Notes under the pieces: generated by a model | What the model was told of the DNA's origin: nothing | The model's database searches: none | What the model saw: the letters and a program-made list of their open reading frames with translations, nothing else | Translations under genes and position numbers: made by a program | Shown here: one piece after another, positions 37,786 through 49,468 of the stretch | Layout: each line of letters starts with the position of its first letter | Position numbering within the stretch: position 1 is the stretch's first letter | Assembly: GCA_026075535.2 (NCBI GenBank) | Contig: AP026544.2 | Span: 9,052,001 to 9,116,000, forward strand | From: Tricholoma matsutake | Lineage: Eukaryota > Basidiomycota > Agaricomycetes > Agaricales > Tricholomataceae | Direction of reading: 5' to 3' | DNA: 64,000 nt

Positions 37786-40700
37786 TCAGTTTACACAGCT
37801 GAAAGGAAACACTGACTCTTTACGGGAAAGATGCGCACCTGCGTGCTCTTTCAACACCAGTTTCACAGTTTTGACTTCGAATGCCCTAAAGTCCAACTTC
37901 AGCACTGGACTTGTCGTCTGCGCATCATCGTCATCGGCATGCATGATGTTCAGTTCCTCGTCCTCATCCTTATCTTCCAACAGATTAGTGGTATATGCTT
38001 TTGCAACGGACAGATGGCAGGAAATCCTGAGTCGCGCCTGTGCGTGACCGCCGAAAGCCTCGTAGAGTCGCAGAGTGACTGTTGTTGCCTTGGACTTGCT
38101 TTCAAAGTCATCGTCGCCGCGCTTAACGGTTTCCAGGAAGACATTACGAGCACCCTCCACGACGAACGGTGATTTGAGGCTCGACAGCATAGTGTCTGTA
38201 ACCTCTGGCACGCATCTCACTGTCATTGTGAACTGAATGAGCACTCAATAATATCGATATGCTAAGATGACGACTGACCTCGAATGGGAGAGTTGTAGAT
38301 GTACGCAGCCACGGGCACATCAGATTCAAGGAAATGACCTTCATGAGGCATCACGGCCCATGAAAACCTGTGTTCTCCTGATATACAATTTGACGTTAAG
38401 CACTGGTGTCGCAATGTACATGTACAAACCTTGATCCTGATCAGCATCAGGTGCAGTAGCCGCCCGCAGAAGCGAGATGCTAAGCACATTCCCTTGACAT
38501 GAGAATCCGTACTTGGACTCCGACAAAAAGGCTACACCGTAGCCATATTCACTAAGATCTGCAAACTGGATATCATGGAGTGAGAAGCCGTTAATGGCAA
38601 ATGCACATTTGTGAAATTACCTTGTGACCACACACTTCGAACTGTTCATCGTGTCAGCGTTGATGCAGTGTGTACATAGTATAGGGAAATATCCAAACCT
38701 TGGCGATGTCCCAAGTTGTATTCTTGTGTGTCGGCCGCTGAACATGTCCAAATTGTGTCTCATACGTGGCGTTGTCACTGCGGATATTCAGCGGTAACTG
38801 GACTGAAAGTCGTGTCAATGGAAACTCATTACAGAGCCAGAGGGGAATTACACTTAAGGATCTCGTGGCGTTGATGCCAATCAACAACGGCACTGAAATT
38901 GAAGAACGAACGAGAATTTGCTTTCACAGATGCTAATACAAACATCGATCATTCGGATGACTGAAATCAAAGGAACAATGAGGGCATACCAGCAATAGCA
39001 TCCAGGGAGATCTGCCGACAAACTTCATGAGATGTACATCCTGCGAAAGCACACTTGAGATACTCACAATGACCTCAATCATACTCTTCCCATACTTGAC
39101 TACGGCCTTCAAAGCAGCACGAAGCGGACCCTGCGCAACAACCGAGATATTCGTAAACTCCAGCTGGTGTGGGGTCTCCAAATGATGGATTTCCACATCT
39201 ACAGAGCTCGTTAATATACTGGACAACTCAAAGCCCAGGATCAAAATGTTTGGCCTCACCCCATGCATCCCAGTAGTTCGGCCGATCTTCGAATATGACA
39301 AATCCACCAGTCGAGCCTTCGGTAATCAGCTCACGACTAAAGATCAACATAAGTAACAGATCAACGTCAACATGAAAAACGACCTCCTTACCCCAATTTA
39401 ACATCCACCAAGCTCGTAATCCTCCCCTTGGAAATCGTAAGCTGCACACCAGCATTCCGCAAAGTAAAGTGGTCTGATCCATTCGTATACACTTACAAAC
39501 CATACTCAATTGGCCCACTCTCAAACAGAACAAGACGAATAACATACCAGAAGCCGGGGCAGTCCAACCATGAAGCCACGTCGCAGGGATGCTCAATGAG
39601 CCTATACTCCCGCCTCCCTCGCAGTGCATCACCGTATAGCCAATCTTCCCATCGCTCGAAGTCTGGAGCACTCGTGACCTCAGCCCTGCACCGGCACCAG
39701 ATAGCGGCACCTCAACAATGTCGAAGCGCCGGAAGAACGTCGTATTGTACCCAATGATCGTGGTGTTGCTGGGCAAGGCCTTGAAATTAGTGGAAGATGT
39801 GAGTGCAGAGTTTCCAGTGCCGAGGAGGACGTCAAAGGCTTGATTGAGGAGGGCTTCTCCGGATTTGCGTACTTCGGCGTAGAGCTTCTCGGCATCTTCG
39901 TACACCATACCGCTGTGTTTCGTAAGGTATGAGTACGAGAATTTGGATGTGGGAGAGTGAGTTTACATTGCTGATCCCGGAAGAACTAGGATAATAGAAG
40001 GATAGTTAATAACATTGTAATAGTGTAAATTTAGTTTGGTGCTCTCACCGTCATGGACTGCCCAAAAAGAGAGAAGAATCGGTCAGACCCATACAATAAC
40101 GATACAAATCCAAAAGTCGTCCCACATTGATTAAGCAATACCTTCTCCCATGCCTTGTCGATCTCCTCCTTGGGATAAACGTAATCCTTGTTATGCAACT
40201 TGTACAATGATGCCAGGGTCGTGAGGTGCTGCAACATAAATGCGCAAGTCAGGATAACAGCCAAATAGAGAAGCAGACCAAAATACCTCAACATCGCGCA
40301 TCAGAATCTCTGAATGACGATTCCCTTTCTTTATCGACCCTACATCACGACGAATCAGATAGAAAGTCATCAAGCACTAGCATAAAACACCAAAACCCAC
40401 CATGAGACGTATACGTCCCTCTATGGAACTACCCCGCGAAAAAAAGAGATGTCAGTACCACCATCCACGCCTATTCACTAACATTAATACCTCAAGGTAC
40501 AGCTCCCCATGCCTATTGCACATCCACAGGGTAAATCAACACACGCCTACCACTTCACAGAACTGCAACTTACCAATTCGGCAACACCTTCCCATCCTCA
40601 CTCTTCCTCAAAAGCTGCCAAAAGAAGTCATCCACGGAATGCCCCATGTTGACGGGTGGCAGCTCGCGGTGTTTGTTTGTTACTGCGCGGATGCGGCGTA

Positions 40701-43177
40701 GCTAGAACAAACAAAGCATCAGTATAACATCGGAGCAGATAGGCAAATGGACTAGTAAGAAATATGAGAGCACAGAGCAGACAACTACATTTTCGAGCAT
40801 CAGAGCCAATGGCCCACCTCCGCCATCCCCATTCCCGAACACGAGCAGCGCGTCTTGCGATGATTCGAGATTCTAGACTCTTTTAGTCGATCTTTCGACG
40901 AGCGACAGAACGAGTAAGAATGTGACCTTGTGGTTAGTCTGTCCTTTGTTAATGTCTCCGGCCGTTGCTTGGGCGGTGTATGTGTCCACTACGTGCATTC
41001 GTCAGTACCGGGAATGGCTTGGAGAGAGGAGCGGATGTATGCCTGGTGTCATATGGCACAGTATCTGCGTCCCGTCGATCCCGACCCAGTTGAATGTAGA
41101 GTGCGGGAAGACGTTTCTGACAAAGTATTAGGTACATTGTGAGAGGAAGGTTAAAGATACAACTTACATATTGTTCCTACAAGCAAAAGGTATAAGTGCG
41201 CATACTCAGAAAGAAAACAAACAATCCACCCACCAAGACAACTTCTGCGTAAAGAAGAACTTCATACCTACACATGCGAATTAATCATCAGTCATGAATA
41301 ATTTGACAGGGAGTAGAAAAAAGAAACATACCGGACCCTCTGATCAACTGCGGTAACGCCCCAGTCAAGCCAAACGAATCGGGCAGCCACGCAACCTCAC
41401 ATCTCCTCCCAAATCGACTCTCGAAATATCGCTGTCCAAATACCATCTGCCGTACCAACGCCTCCCCCGACGGCATGTTCGCGTCATTCTCGACCCACGA
41501 CCCGCCGATAGGGTGGAACGACCCCGCGAGGACCTGCTGCTTGACACGCTCGAAGAGAGGAGGGTACAGCTATTGGTTTTGGATGAAAGGAGACGTTTAA
41601 AAATGACTGGAATGATGATGAGAAAGGAAAAGAGAACCTGCTCGAGCCACTTGTACTGCTGTGCAGAGCTACATGCGAACCGATGCTCGGGGTAGCGCTC
41701 CATTAGGTCGACTTGTGTTGCCCACGACCGGGCAACTTTTTGCTGAGTCACGCGATATGGCCAGAGCCTGTATCGATGTCAGTGAGGGTAGAGAGTGGTA
41801 GAGAGACTGGGTACCAGGCTGTATCAATATGGCAACTGTAGAATGATTAGATTTGGTCAACACGAAAGACGAAATCCTGCTAGAACATACTGTCCTAATC
41901 ACACGTCGCAGTTAGCTCAATTCTAACCCTGATACAAAATAACTTACCGATCCCCCAAATCTGAGCTTCCCGAGGGCCCTCGTCATAAACACTCGCGCCC
42001 TTTGCCTCCCACCCCTCTCCGAACACCTCTTCCGCCAACTTCCGTGCTTTGCGCACGGCGGTGGCGTCGCCCTTGTCAAAGACATTCATGATGGCATTGG
42101 ATACCACTATAGCCTTGTTTTGGAGTCTGCAAAGAGTGATGAAATTTGTTAGGTAACTACTGGTGAGAGCCGTACGGTGTGTTGCCGGGAAGAGTTTCCA
42201 CTAATTGACTAAGGGCGGTGAAATCCCATAAAAGCCCCCATGCCTCTTGGTTAGGGACAACGAGATCCGCGGACGCAAGCCCGAAGTATCTGTTCATCTT
42301 TACCAAGTTTTACTGTCAGCACATTCCCAAAGTGGTAGGAGAAAAAGGTACCTACATCAGGTGGAGAGACGGTGTCTCCGTCCCATGGGACACCAAACAT
42401 GCCGTTGCAGCTGGACTCGATGACGAAGTCGTGTCGGCCCTGGGCACACGCGGCGGCCGGGATGATGTATTCGACGCGACGGTCTCCACCATAGCCACCT
42501 GTTATTCCTGTAAAAATCGAGTGTGGTAAGTATTGGGTATTTAACCAGCCGGAAGAGACCTTGAAGTGGCGTGCCGTCCGTGGTGTAGATCATAGCCTCG
42601 CAACCAGGATCGAATTCAACTTGGGTTAAGTTAGGGTTGGGAAGTTCATGTAGGATGGTGTAGAGATGGAATTACATTGGACACGCTCGTATTGCTGCCA
42701 GTAACCAGGGATGATGACGGAGACTTTCCACCAGTGATTTGTCTGTATGAGTTCATCAGAGATGCTTAACATTACAAGAGGAGAACAATGATACCCCTGC
42801 AGTCGTGTAAGATTAGCAAAATATTTCGAAAAAGGTCTTTGATAACTCACAAGATGGTCCAAACGAATCTCCCTATGCGTCATCCATGTCAGGTCTGGTC
42901 ACATATTGAGTAGCTTGACCCGACAACCCACCTTCTTCGCAGGCTTAAACTTCTGCTTCATCGCCTCCTCAAACGTCGGTTTACTCATCCCCGGCGCACT
43001 CCATACCTGAAGCTTCACATGCTCGACATTGTCTATGCGATGAGTGAATAGTATGGACGAAAGGTTAACGTCAGAATAGTGTCCGCCATGGAAAGTATTC
43101 AGGCGATCGCGGGTGAGGTTCTTGATCCATTTGGGACCTGCACTCAGGTTGAGTTCAGGATAGTTCTGCGTTTTCAT
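37786..43177 (-). CDS. AMS1: alpha-mannosidase, GH38, Ams1-type
   Basis: This is a glycoside hydrolase family 38 exo-alpha-mannosidase that releases mannose from free and protein-bound oligosaccharides; the yeast homologue acts in the vacuole. The start is the ATG at 43177 ([11 protein letters not shown]). Zinc and active-site motifs are all visible: GHCHIDTAW (H287, D289; about 41894-41815), [16 protein letters not shown] with nucleophile Asp399 (about 41370) and FHDVLPG (His615; about 40057). C-terminal beta-sandwich blocks run to the stop at 37786. The gene is split into more than 30 exons. I traced exons 1-24 from 43177 to 39967 with matching phases: 246, 22, 2, 67, 60, 152, 122, 179, 4, 21, 130, 238, 34, 9, 74, 62, 84, 128, 22, 28, 53, 103, 9 and 19 nt. 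Exon 25 starts at 39912. One intron (41042-40989) appears to be GC-AG. No stop interrupts the spliced frame over that stretch. Exon limits after 39912 are approximate. The assignment is firm. Confidence 0.93.
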
Positions 43178-43664
43178 GTTCAGTCTAGTTCAAGTTCAAG
43201 AAGTTTGTTGAACTGAATCGGCATGTCCGGGCCGTCCAATGCCGGTGGCCACTGTATGTTTTCAATATGTTTTCCCAATGTTTTAATCGGCTAAACCACA
43301 TTCAGCGACAGATCATTAGACTCTAATAGGTTCTTCTCCTGCTAGGACTGGCCTCGCTTGGGGGGGGGGATTTTGACAGCAACGTGGTTTGGTGAGTCAA
43401 CATCTGTGAAATTTAGCTCATAAGGTAGGTCAGGATCTGTGAATTACCGTAACTGATGGAATTTGAATTCTTTAATGCCCGTCTGCATCATGTAAAAATG
43501 ATTCGTTCAACAAGAACTCGATACGAGGTGAGCCGAGGCTCATGATTATTCTGCACACTCATCTTGACACTCAATAACTGATTACCAGTACAACAACATG
43601 TTATGCAAACGACATATCTTATACATGAGGTTTTTAGTTTTGTCTTTATCTTTCGACACCATCG
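43178..43664. other. intergenic region upstream of the alpha-mannosidase gene
   Basis: 487 bp between the La-type gene stop and the AMS1 start. It should hold the AMS1 promoter and the 3' end of the upstream gene. A G run of about 10 lies near 43360-43371. No certain TATA box was seen. Confidence 0.4.
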
Positions 43665-45572
43665 TCACAGAGCAACGCTTTCACCTCCCTCCGTTTTCGC
43701 CTTCTTCGCACTCTGCAATACAGGTGGCCCTTTGTTGCCTCTCACACCAACATCTGGCCCTCCATCAGGTTCCACCGCCCTCTTTCTCTTCTCACCCCCT
43801 TGCGTTTGCTCCTCGCCGCCTTCCTTCGCATCTGTCACACTACTTTTCTTCTCAGCATTACGGTCGCGATCTCCCCCTCGACCACCCCCATGACCTCCAC
43901 GCCCTCCTCGACCACGACCACGACCGCGCCCGCGCCCGCGTCCACCCTTGCCTCCCCGACCACCGCCTAGTGACGGGCTCAGAGCCGACTTCGCCGCTGC
44001 CTGTGCCCGCTCAATTTGGAACACCTTTTCTTCGGATTCTGTGTTGGAGATGTGAATCAGACTCAAGCAAACAGAGTGGAAACAGAGATGAAGCGGGAGA
44101 GCAGACCTTCTGGAAGAGTCCAACTGACTTCATGTGAGTTGATCGTCTTAATCGTTTCCCGGACGAACGCGATGTCCTCCTCCGAAAGAGCTTTATGGAA
44201 CCCGACAAGCCCTGAGTTCTCTCCGCGTGCGTACTTGATGAAGGGTGCACGACCGTCGAACTTCTCCTTGATGGGATCCTATCCGAGCTAGATAAGAGAG
44301 GGGTGAACAACTTTACACATTTTCACAACCGACCTTGATCTCAGACCAAATGACCTCTCCACCACAACCATCGAACTTGAGGGTTGCACCCTTTACTAAT
44401 GGTATATCCTCTTCCTTGACGAACCCATTCCCGTCCTCGTCCTGGTGGATCAATATCTTCGTCCCCATAAACTCCAAGAACACGTCCTTCTTCTCTTCCA
44501 TCTTTTCGCCCTTCCCCGGCGCCTTCCGCTCCTTCGCCATCTCGCGAAACGCATCGAAGCCTTTGCCATGCGCAATGAGCTCCCGTCGATGGTTGGCTGC
44601 CTTGCCGCTGAGCCCTTTTTCTTTGACTTTCATGTCGCAGTAGGCTTGCCTGTAAGGGTGATGTTGCTCATGTGATGTCGGAGATAATCGTGGATTAAGA
44701 TGGCTCACTTGGACATGATCAGCAATTCTTTCCCATCCCAGGTGGGTTTGGGATCTGCCTTCAGGAACGCTTCCACGCTCTTGAAATCGGCAAATTCAAC
44801 GAAGACAGAGTTCTGTTTGTAGATCAATAAGTTGACACCTTGGCAAATTAAGCTGCCAACCTTGAATGTCTTGTTCTCGTCACGTCTCATACGCACGGCG
44901 TTGCTCTTGCCATACTTGTTAAAGAATTCTTCCAGTTTCCCTTGAAGGGTTAGGTCTTCGTCTGGAAAGCCTTTCTACGCGGTTGAAAAGTAAACACTAA
45001 AGTTAGAATTCAAAATGTGAACAGCACATACGGCGTACACGCTCCTCTCAAACTGCCCCTTCGGTTCCTGAACTTCAGTACGCCTGCGGACCTTGGTCCC
45101 ATCCTCGTTTACTTCCAGTTCCTCGCTCAGTCGCAGAGCTTTCGTAACCCATGCATCACCCATGGATTTATATTCTCTCATCCTTTTGAAGGAGGAGACA
45201 GTCTGAATGGGGACCCAGTGTTCTGGATCCTTAATATACAGTGTCCACATAAATCTGGAATGAGGAGGGAGTGATGATCGAATTGGTTGCGATAGAATAG
45301 ATGCGGCTTGCTCACTTGTCATATGGAAGGTTGGAATCCGCAAAGTAGAACTCAACTTGAAACGGAAGATAAAGCTAGCAATAATACAGAAAACGACGAA
45401 GCTCACTTTGCTTAGAGGCTTTCAACATTTTTTCGTGATCATCTGAGTCACCATCCCCCATAGCCACATCTCCCTCTAGTTCACTCGCCACCTTCGACAC
45501 TTCAGAAACGGGGACTACGTCGGGTGCCTCGCTCATTTTTACATCCTCTGCGGCAGCAACAACTTCAGTCAT
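43665..45572 (-). CDS. La-type RNA-binding protein (La autoantigen homologue)
   Basis: La binds the 3' UUU-OH of RNA polymerase III transcripts, protecting and folding pre-tRNAs in the nucleus. The start is the ATG at 45572, followed by an acidic N terminus. An intron follows ASKQ, after which the La motif reads IEFYFADSNLPYDKFMW (about 45360-45320) and WVPIQTVSSFKRMREY. RRM1 runs from RSVYAKGFPDEDLTLQGKLE to NSVFVEFADFKSVEAFLKAD (about 45040-44760). A C-terminal xRRM follows (FLEFMGTKILIHQDEDGNGF to ALSEEDIAFVRETIKTI, about 44500-44150). The tail is Arg/Gly-rich (GRGRGRGRGRGG, about 43930-43890) and then basic with GGEKRKRA, a likely nuclear signal. The stop is at 43665. Introns are about 50-70 nt. 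Domain order and length (about 500 residues) fit the family. Confidence 0.92.
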
Positions 45573-45926
45573 AGTATCGACCCAGTTTCAGCAAGATAAG
45601 TAATAAATCAATAGGAAAAGCGTGAAATCAACAAGATGGATTGATAGCCCAGCTGCTCAGATATTCAAGAATGTCGATGAGATTGTCAGGAGAGTTCAGG
45701 TGAAGGAAGAGTCCTTAGCAGCGTTTGCACACTCCGTGATCACATGACATTGTGCTGGTTTTCTACCGAAAGTTACCCTAGTTCAGCTGAGTTCTTTATC
45801 CCCGTACAATCAGAGGTACTTGTATAGGAAAAAGTCATATGTCGCTTGGGTTTGGAAAGGACACTAATGTATACAAAGTGCTTACACTTGGCTTAGTACT
45901 TACACATTGAACTTGCTGGTTAAGCA
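45573..45926. other. intergenic region upstream of the La-type gene
   Basis: 354 bp between the La-type start and the acyl-CoA oxidase stop, both genes on the minus strand. No gene; presumably the La-type promoter and the oxidase 3' end. Confidence 0.45.
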
Positions 45927-48661
45927 TCATAGTTTAGTTCGTTCTTGTGCTGCATGCCTGCGGCCACGCAGAAGAATGGGTTTAATAGATTCCTGGGTGC
46001 TCGTTTGTGACCATGCTCAACCATACAAACAATCAACAACCTACCTCATATGCCTCTGTAACCTCGGTCTGAGCCAGTAGTTCCGACTGAGAGCGCTCCA
46101 ACAGCGCATCATACACCTTTCCATCATAGACGCCCAGAGCACTATAATACTTCGTATTAGTAAAACTTTACCTTCACCGCTTTTCGGGAACACCAAACCT
46201 ATCAAGTTCCCAGTCCGTAAATCCAAACGCATCGCACAACCCGATTGCATTAGGAAGCAGCTCTCGGCACAAATTTTTTATTGCAATTCGGAGTGGACGT
46301 GCTGGATCGCTGGAAGGAGGGCCCACGGGTGTACGGAATAAACCAAAGGACAATAAATCCACGAGCCCAGCTTCCACCGTTGTAAGTAAATACTGAAAAA
46401 GATATTAACGTTGCGCAGTGTACATCCTAAGACAGGAGTGACTGACCAACAGATACAGCGCATGAACTGGTTGAGCACTGCGGGCGGGCAGAGAAAGTGA
46501 CGCGATTGTCTTGTCAACCTGAGAAGCAACGAAGGCCTCTGTTACCGCCTTCGAAACCCGTTGGTTGACGCTTGCATCTGGTTCATCAGCTGTCTGGGAA
46601 TGTGCCCGTACTAGGAAGGCCGCACGCCACTCGAGAAGTAGAATGGACGTCGCGGGGTCTTTCCATGACGATTCGGACAAATCAGGCGGCTGGGATGAGG
46701 GCTCCAGGAGGAGACGAAGATAGTAGGAAAATGGGGAGAGGGTGGAGGCGGAGGGAGACTGAGAAGAAAAGAGGGATCGAAAAGATTTAAGAGCTGCACG
46801 GACCACTTGTTGGTCGAGGACAAAGTTGTCGCCTTCATAGCTATACAAGATGTTTTCAGGCGTACTAGGCATTCTCTCAGATAGGGCACTTACGTTGCGG
46901 AGGGAAGACACTCAGCATACAAACGTCCAAGGCCTGAAAAAGCACTGTATCCATGCCCACCCATGGAGCGTCGGCCAACTTCGAGGTCATGTACACTCAT
47001 TGCAGAGGCCATTACTTTGAAAGCGCTAGTAATCGCGTGTATTTCTGCAAGTAACGAAATATCTCCTGTGGCAAGTCGCGCGGACATCTCGTCGAAGGAT
47101 TTGATCTGCCCAAGCGCCTTGATATGAGACTGGTAATGAAAAGGTACTAAACACATACCATGGTTGCTCCAAGCTGGATGAATACGTATGCATGTGACAG
47201 AATGGGCAACAGGCGAATGTACACAGAAGGATATACGATAGTCTGTCGTTCAAGTCCTTCTGAGTTGATTTCACCTTGGCGGCGGACAGTGGCGTATCGT
47301 ATTGATACTGTTGCAGCTGATTGAATGTGATGTCGGAATGATCTTAGGTCAATAAGTAGTTAAACCGACCTTTCGCCATCATCCACCCTGCGCTGGTTAC
47401 CATGCTGATGTACAATATTCAAACTTGGCAGCAAGGAGGATGAAGATGAACACACGTCGAACGTATATACAACATCTAGACTACATGATCAGAATGCGAT
47501 GACTAGTAGAGTGTGGTATCATAACATACTCCACCGTAACTCAACTTCGAATAAGGGGGTTGAATATAACTACCATCGTCCGTGACTTGCGCAAATTTTG
47601 ACAGCATGTTTTCTTTAGGTATTCGAACCTGGTTGAATCGCGCAAATCCATGGTCCACCGAAGAGAATCCTCCCATGGTTTTGGGTCCTGATAGCAGCTG
47701 AGATTCTCCAAACCTGACAAGCAGAAAAGCGAGAAACGATACCTATGTCACCTATGGTGATTCCAGGGAGGACCTTGTGATTTTCTAGAAAAATTGTTCT
47801 GTATATGCTGAAGAGGGATCAAACATTGTATTTACCCAGGTCCCTGAGTTGTATGAAAAAGAGGTGAGGGCCAACGTCTCTGCCGTCTGGCAAAATCAAC
47901 TTGGCCTGCGCGACGCCGTGTGTTGATGTCTTTCCAAGAGCCCCAATCCACCATTTACTACTCGTTAAAGTAGGCGAGTGTATCTCAAATTCTCGACTTT
48001 CTGGTATATACGTCGCTGTGGTCTCAAGTGCCGAGATATTCGTTCCATGCCCAAGTTCGGTTTGCAGGTAGCACCCTAAAATGCCTCCCGCTGAAATTAA
48101 GGGGCCGTATCTTGCGACAAGACTTGAAGAACCTTGTGAGAAAATAACAGGCTGGAATGCTGATATTTGGAATAAGATATATGTAGTGTAGGACAGTCTA
48201 AATGTGGTACATACCTATGTTGTGAAGAGCAATTGGTAGAGATTCATCCAGGCTAGCAAAGGCTGTGACAGTTTCCTGATCCGTCCAATTGTGGATTTCC
48301 CGCATCTGATATATACGATTCGTCATAGAAAGAGCGCGATTGTATCTCTCTGTTCGAGTCATAGATTCTCTGCCAGCACCAGTCAGTGAAATCTCAACAT
48401 GGCGTTCTAAATTTTCATCATGCTACCTTCTGGATTTATCAAAGATAGGATCATTCTCGAGGATACTGACAATGCGCTGACGTCTCTTCCACCCGTCAAC
48501 GCCATCTGAATGTGTGGAATGGTTCTACAGATGTTAACACCGACCGGCAAATGCAACTCACGATGTAGAAAATTTCTGACGTGGGAAACATCGATCGACG
48601 TTCTGGCTCTCGCACTCGCCATATCAATGCCCGTCTGCTGTTGCACATCGACTTTCGCCAT
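45927..48661 (-). CDS. acyl-CoA oxidase (peroxisomal beta-oxidation)
   Basis: This enzyme oxidises acyl-CoA to trans-2-enoyl-CoA with FAD and makes hydrogen peroxide, the first step of peroxisomal beta-oxidation. The start is the ATG at 48661 (MAKVDVQQQTGIDMASARAR). Blocks in order are the FAD/substrate region LGCYLQTELGHGTNISALET (about 48080-48020), the beta-domain with GITIGDIGPKTMGGF (about 47780-47690), RIPKENMLSKFAQVTDDGSY (about 47625), GGHGYSAFSGLGRLYAECLP (about 46970), the catalytic-glutamate block ATYEGDNFVLDQQVVRA (about 46890-46800), and the C-terminal helical domain to ALGVYDGKVYDALLERSQSE (about 46140). With a last intron from GTAGGT near 46045 to CAG near 45994, the protein ends ERTKL with the stop at 45927. 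TKL is a plausible but weak PTS1. An alternative last acceptor would give a different tail. Confidence 0.92.
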
Positions 48662-49468
48662 GACTGGTGTGGAGGTCGATGGTGGTTGATGATCGCCTCA
48701 GTTTACTTACCGGACTGAATTGTTAGCCTGTAAATTGATCGGTAAATTCGGCACATTTCAAGCTCCGACTCTCGGCCACATGAACGCTCGCGCATTTGTC
48801 GCGCATCGTCTCCCAATGCATATGGTGAGTGTGGCTTTAACAAATCTCTGGTACGATGCATGGATGATTGGCATGTACATTTAGTTAATTCCTTAGTACA
48901 TCCCTAGATTCCCTACAGACTCTAAGTACTAGCTGCCTTGAAGATTCAATGCAAAGTACTTAAGTATGATGGGAAATTTTTTGGAATAATTGGGAAGAAA
49001 TTTATGTCATTAGTATCCTGCAGGTGTGCATGACAGACTGCTCGATGGCATTCTAGCCGATGCTGTTGAGCAGAATCAAAGAGTGCAGCTATAATTAGAT
49101 TTGACCATTAGCCGAGCTTCAGCTCATCAACGGAAGTCAACGGACTGTAAATTGGGCCGGTTGGCATCACGGGTCTGTAAATTGAACTGTAAATTTGAGC
49201 TCAATTTATGGTAAATTATCCATGTTCGGGAATAACAACAAATTTCTTCTCCCACATATATTTTGCAAGTGCTGGTGGTGATCGGATCAGTCGGCATTTG
49301 AAAGGTTGTCACAAGATGTGGCACGTGCCACAAGATACGCGATATGCACAGTCGCACAGATATGCACATCACACAAGATTGCAAGATATTCCTATTCACA
49401 TTGCATGGAATGCTCTGTACTAGTATATATATCACACGAGATATGTCTGTCACTTTATCTTGACTAGT
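48662..49468. other. intergenic: oxidase promoter side, then edge of a Harbinger element
   Basis: The first part should contain the acyl-CoA oxidase promoter. From about 49.1 kb the sequence becomes AT-rich with inverted fragments of AACTGTAAATT and probably belongs to the Harbinger element that follows. No clear terminal repeat was fixed. The minus-strand frame at 49127-49585 is a shadow. Confidence 0.4.

Noticed and set aside
39428..39757. 109-codon plus-strand frame
   Set aside because: Antisense to a long exon of the alpha-mannosidase with clear family similarity.
43603..44137. 179-codon plus-strand frame opposite the La-type gene
   Set aside because: Antisense of the Arg/Gly-rich tail; the minus strand carries the recognisable RRM protein.
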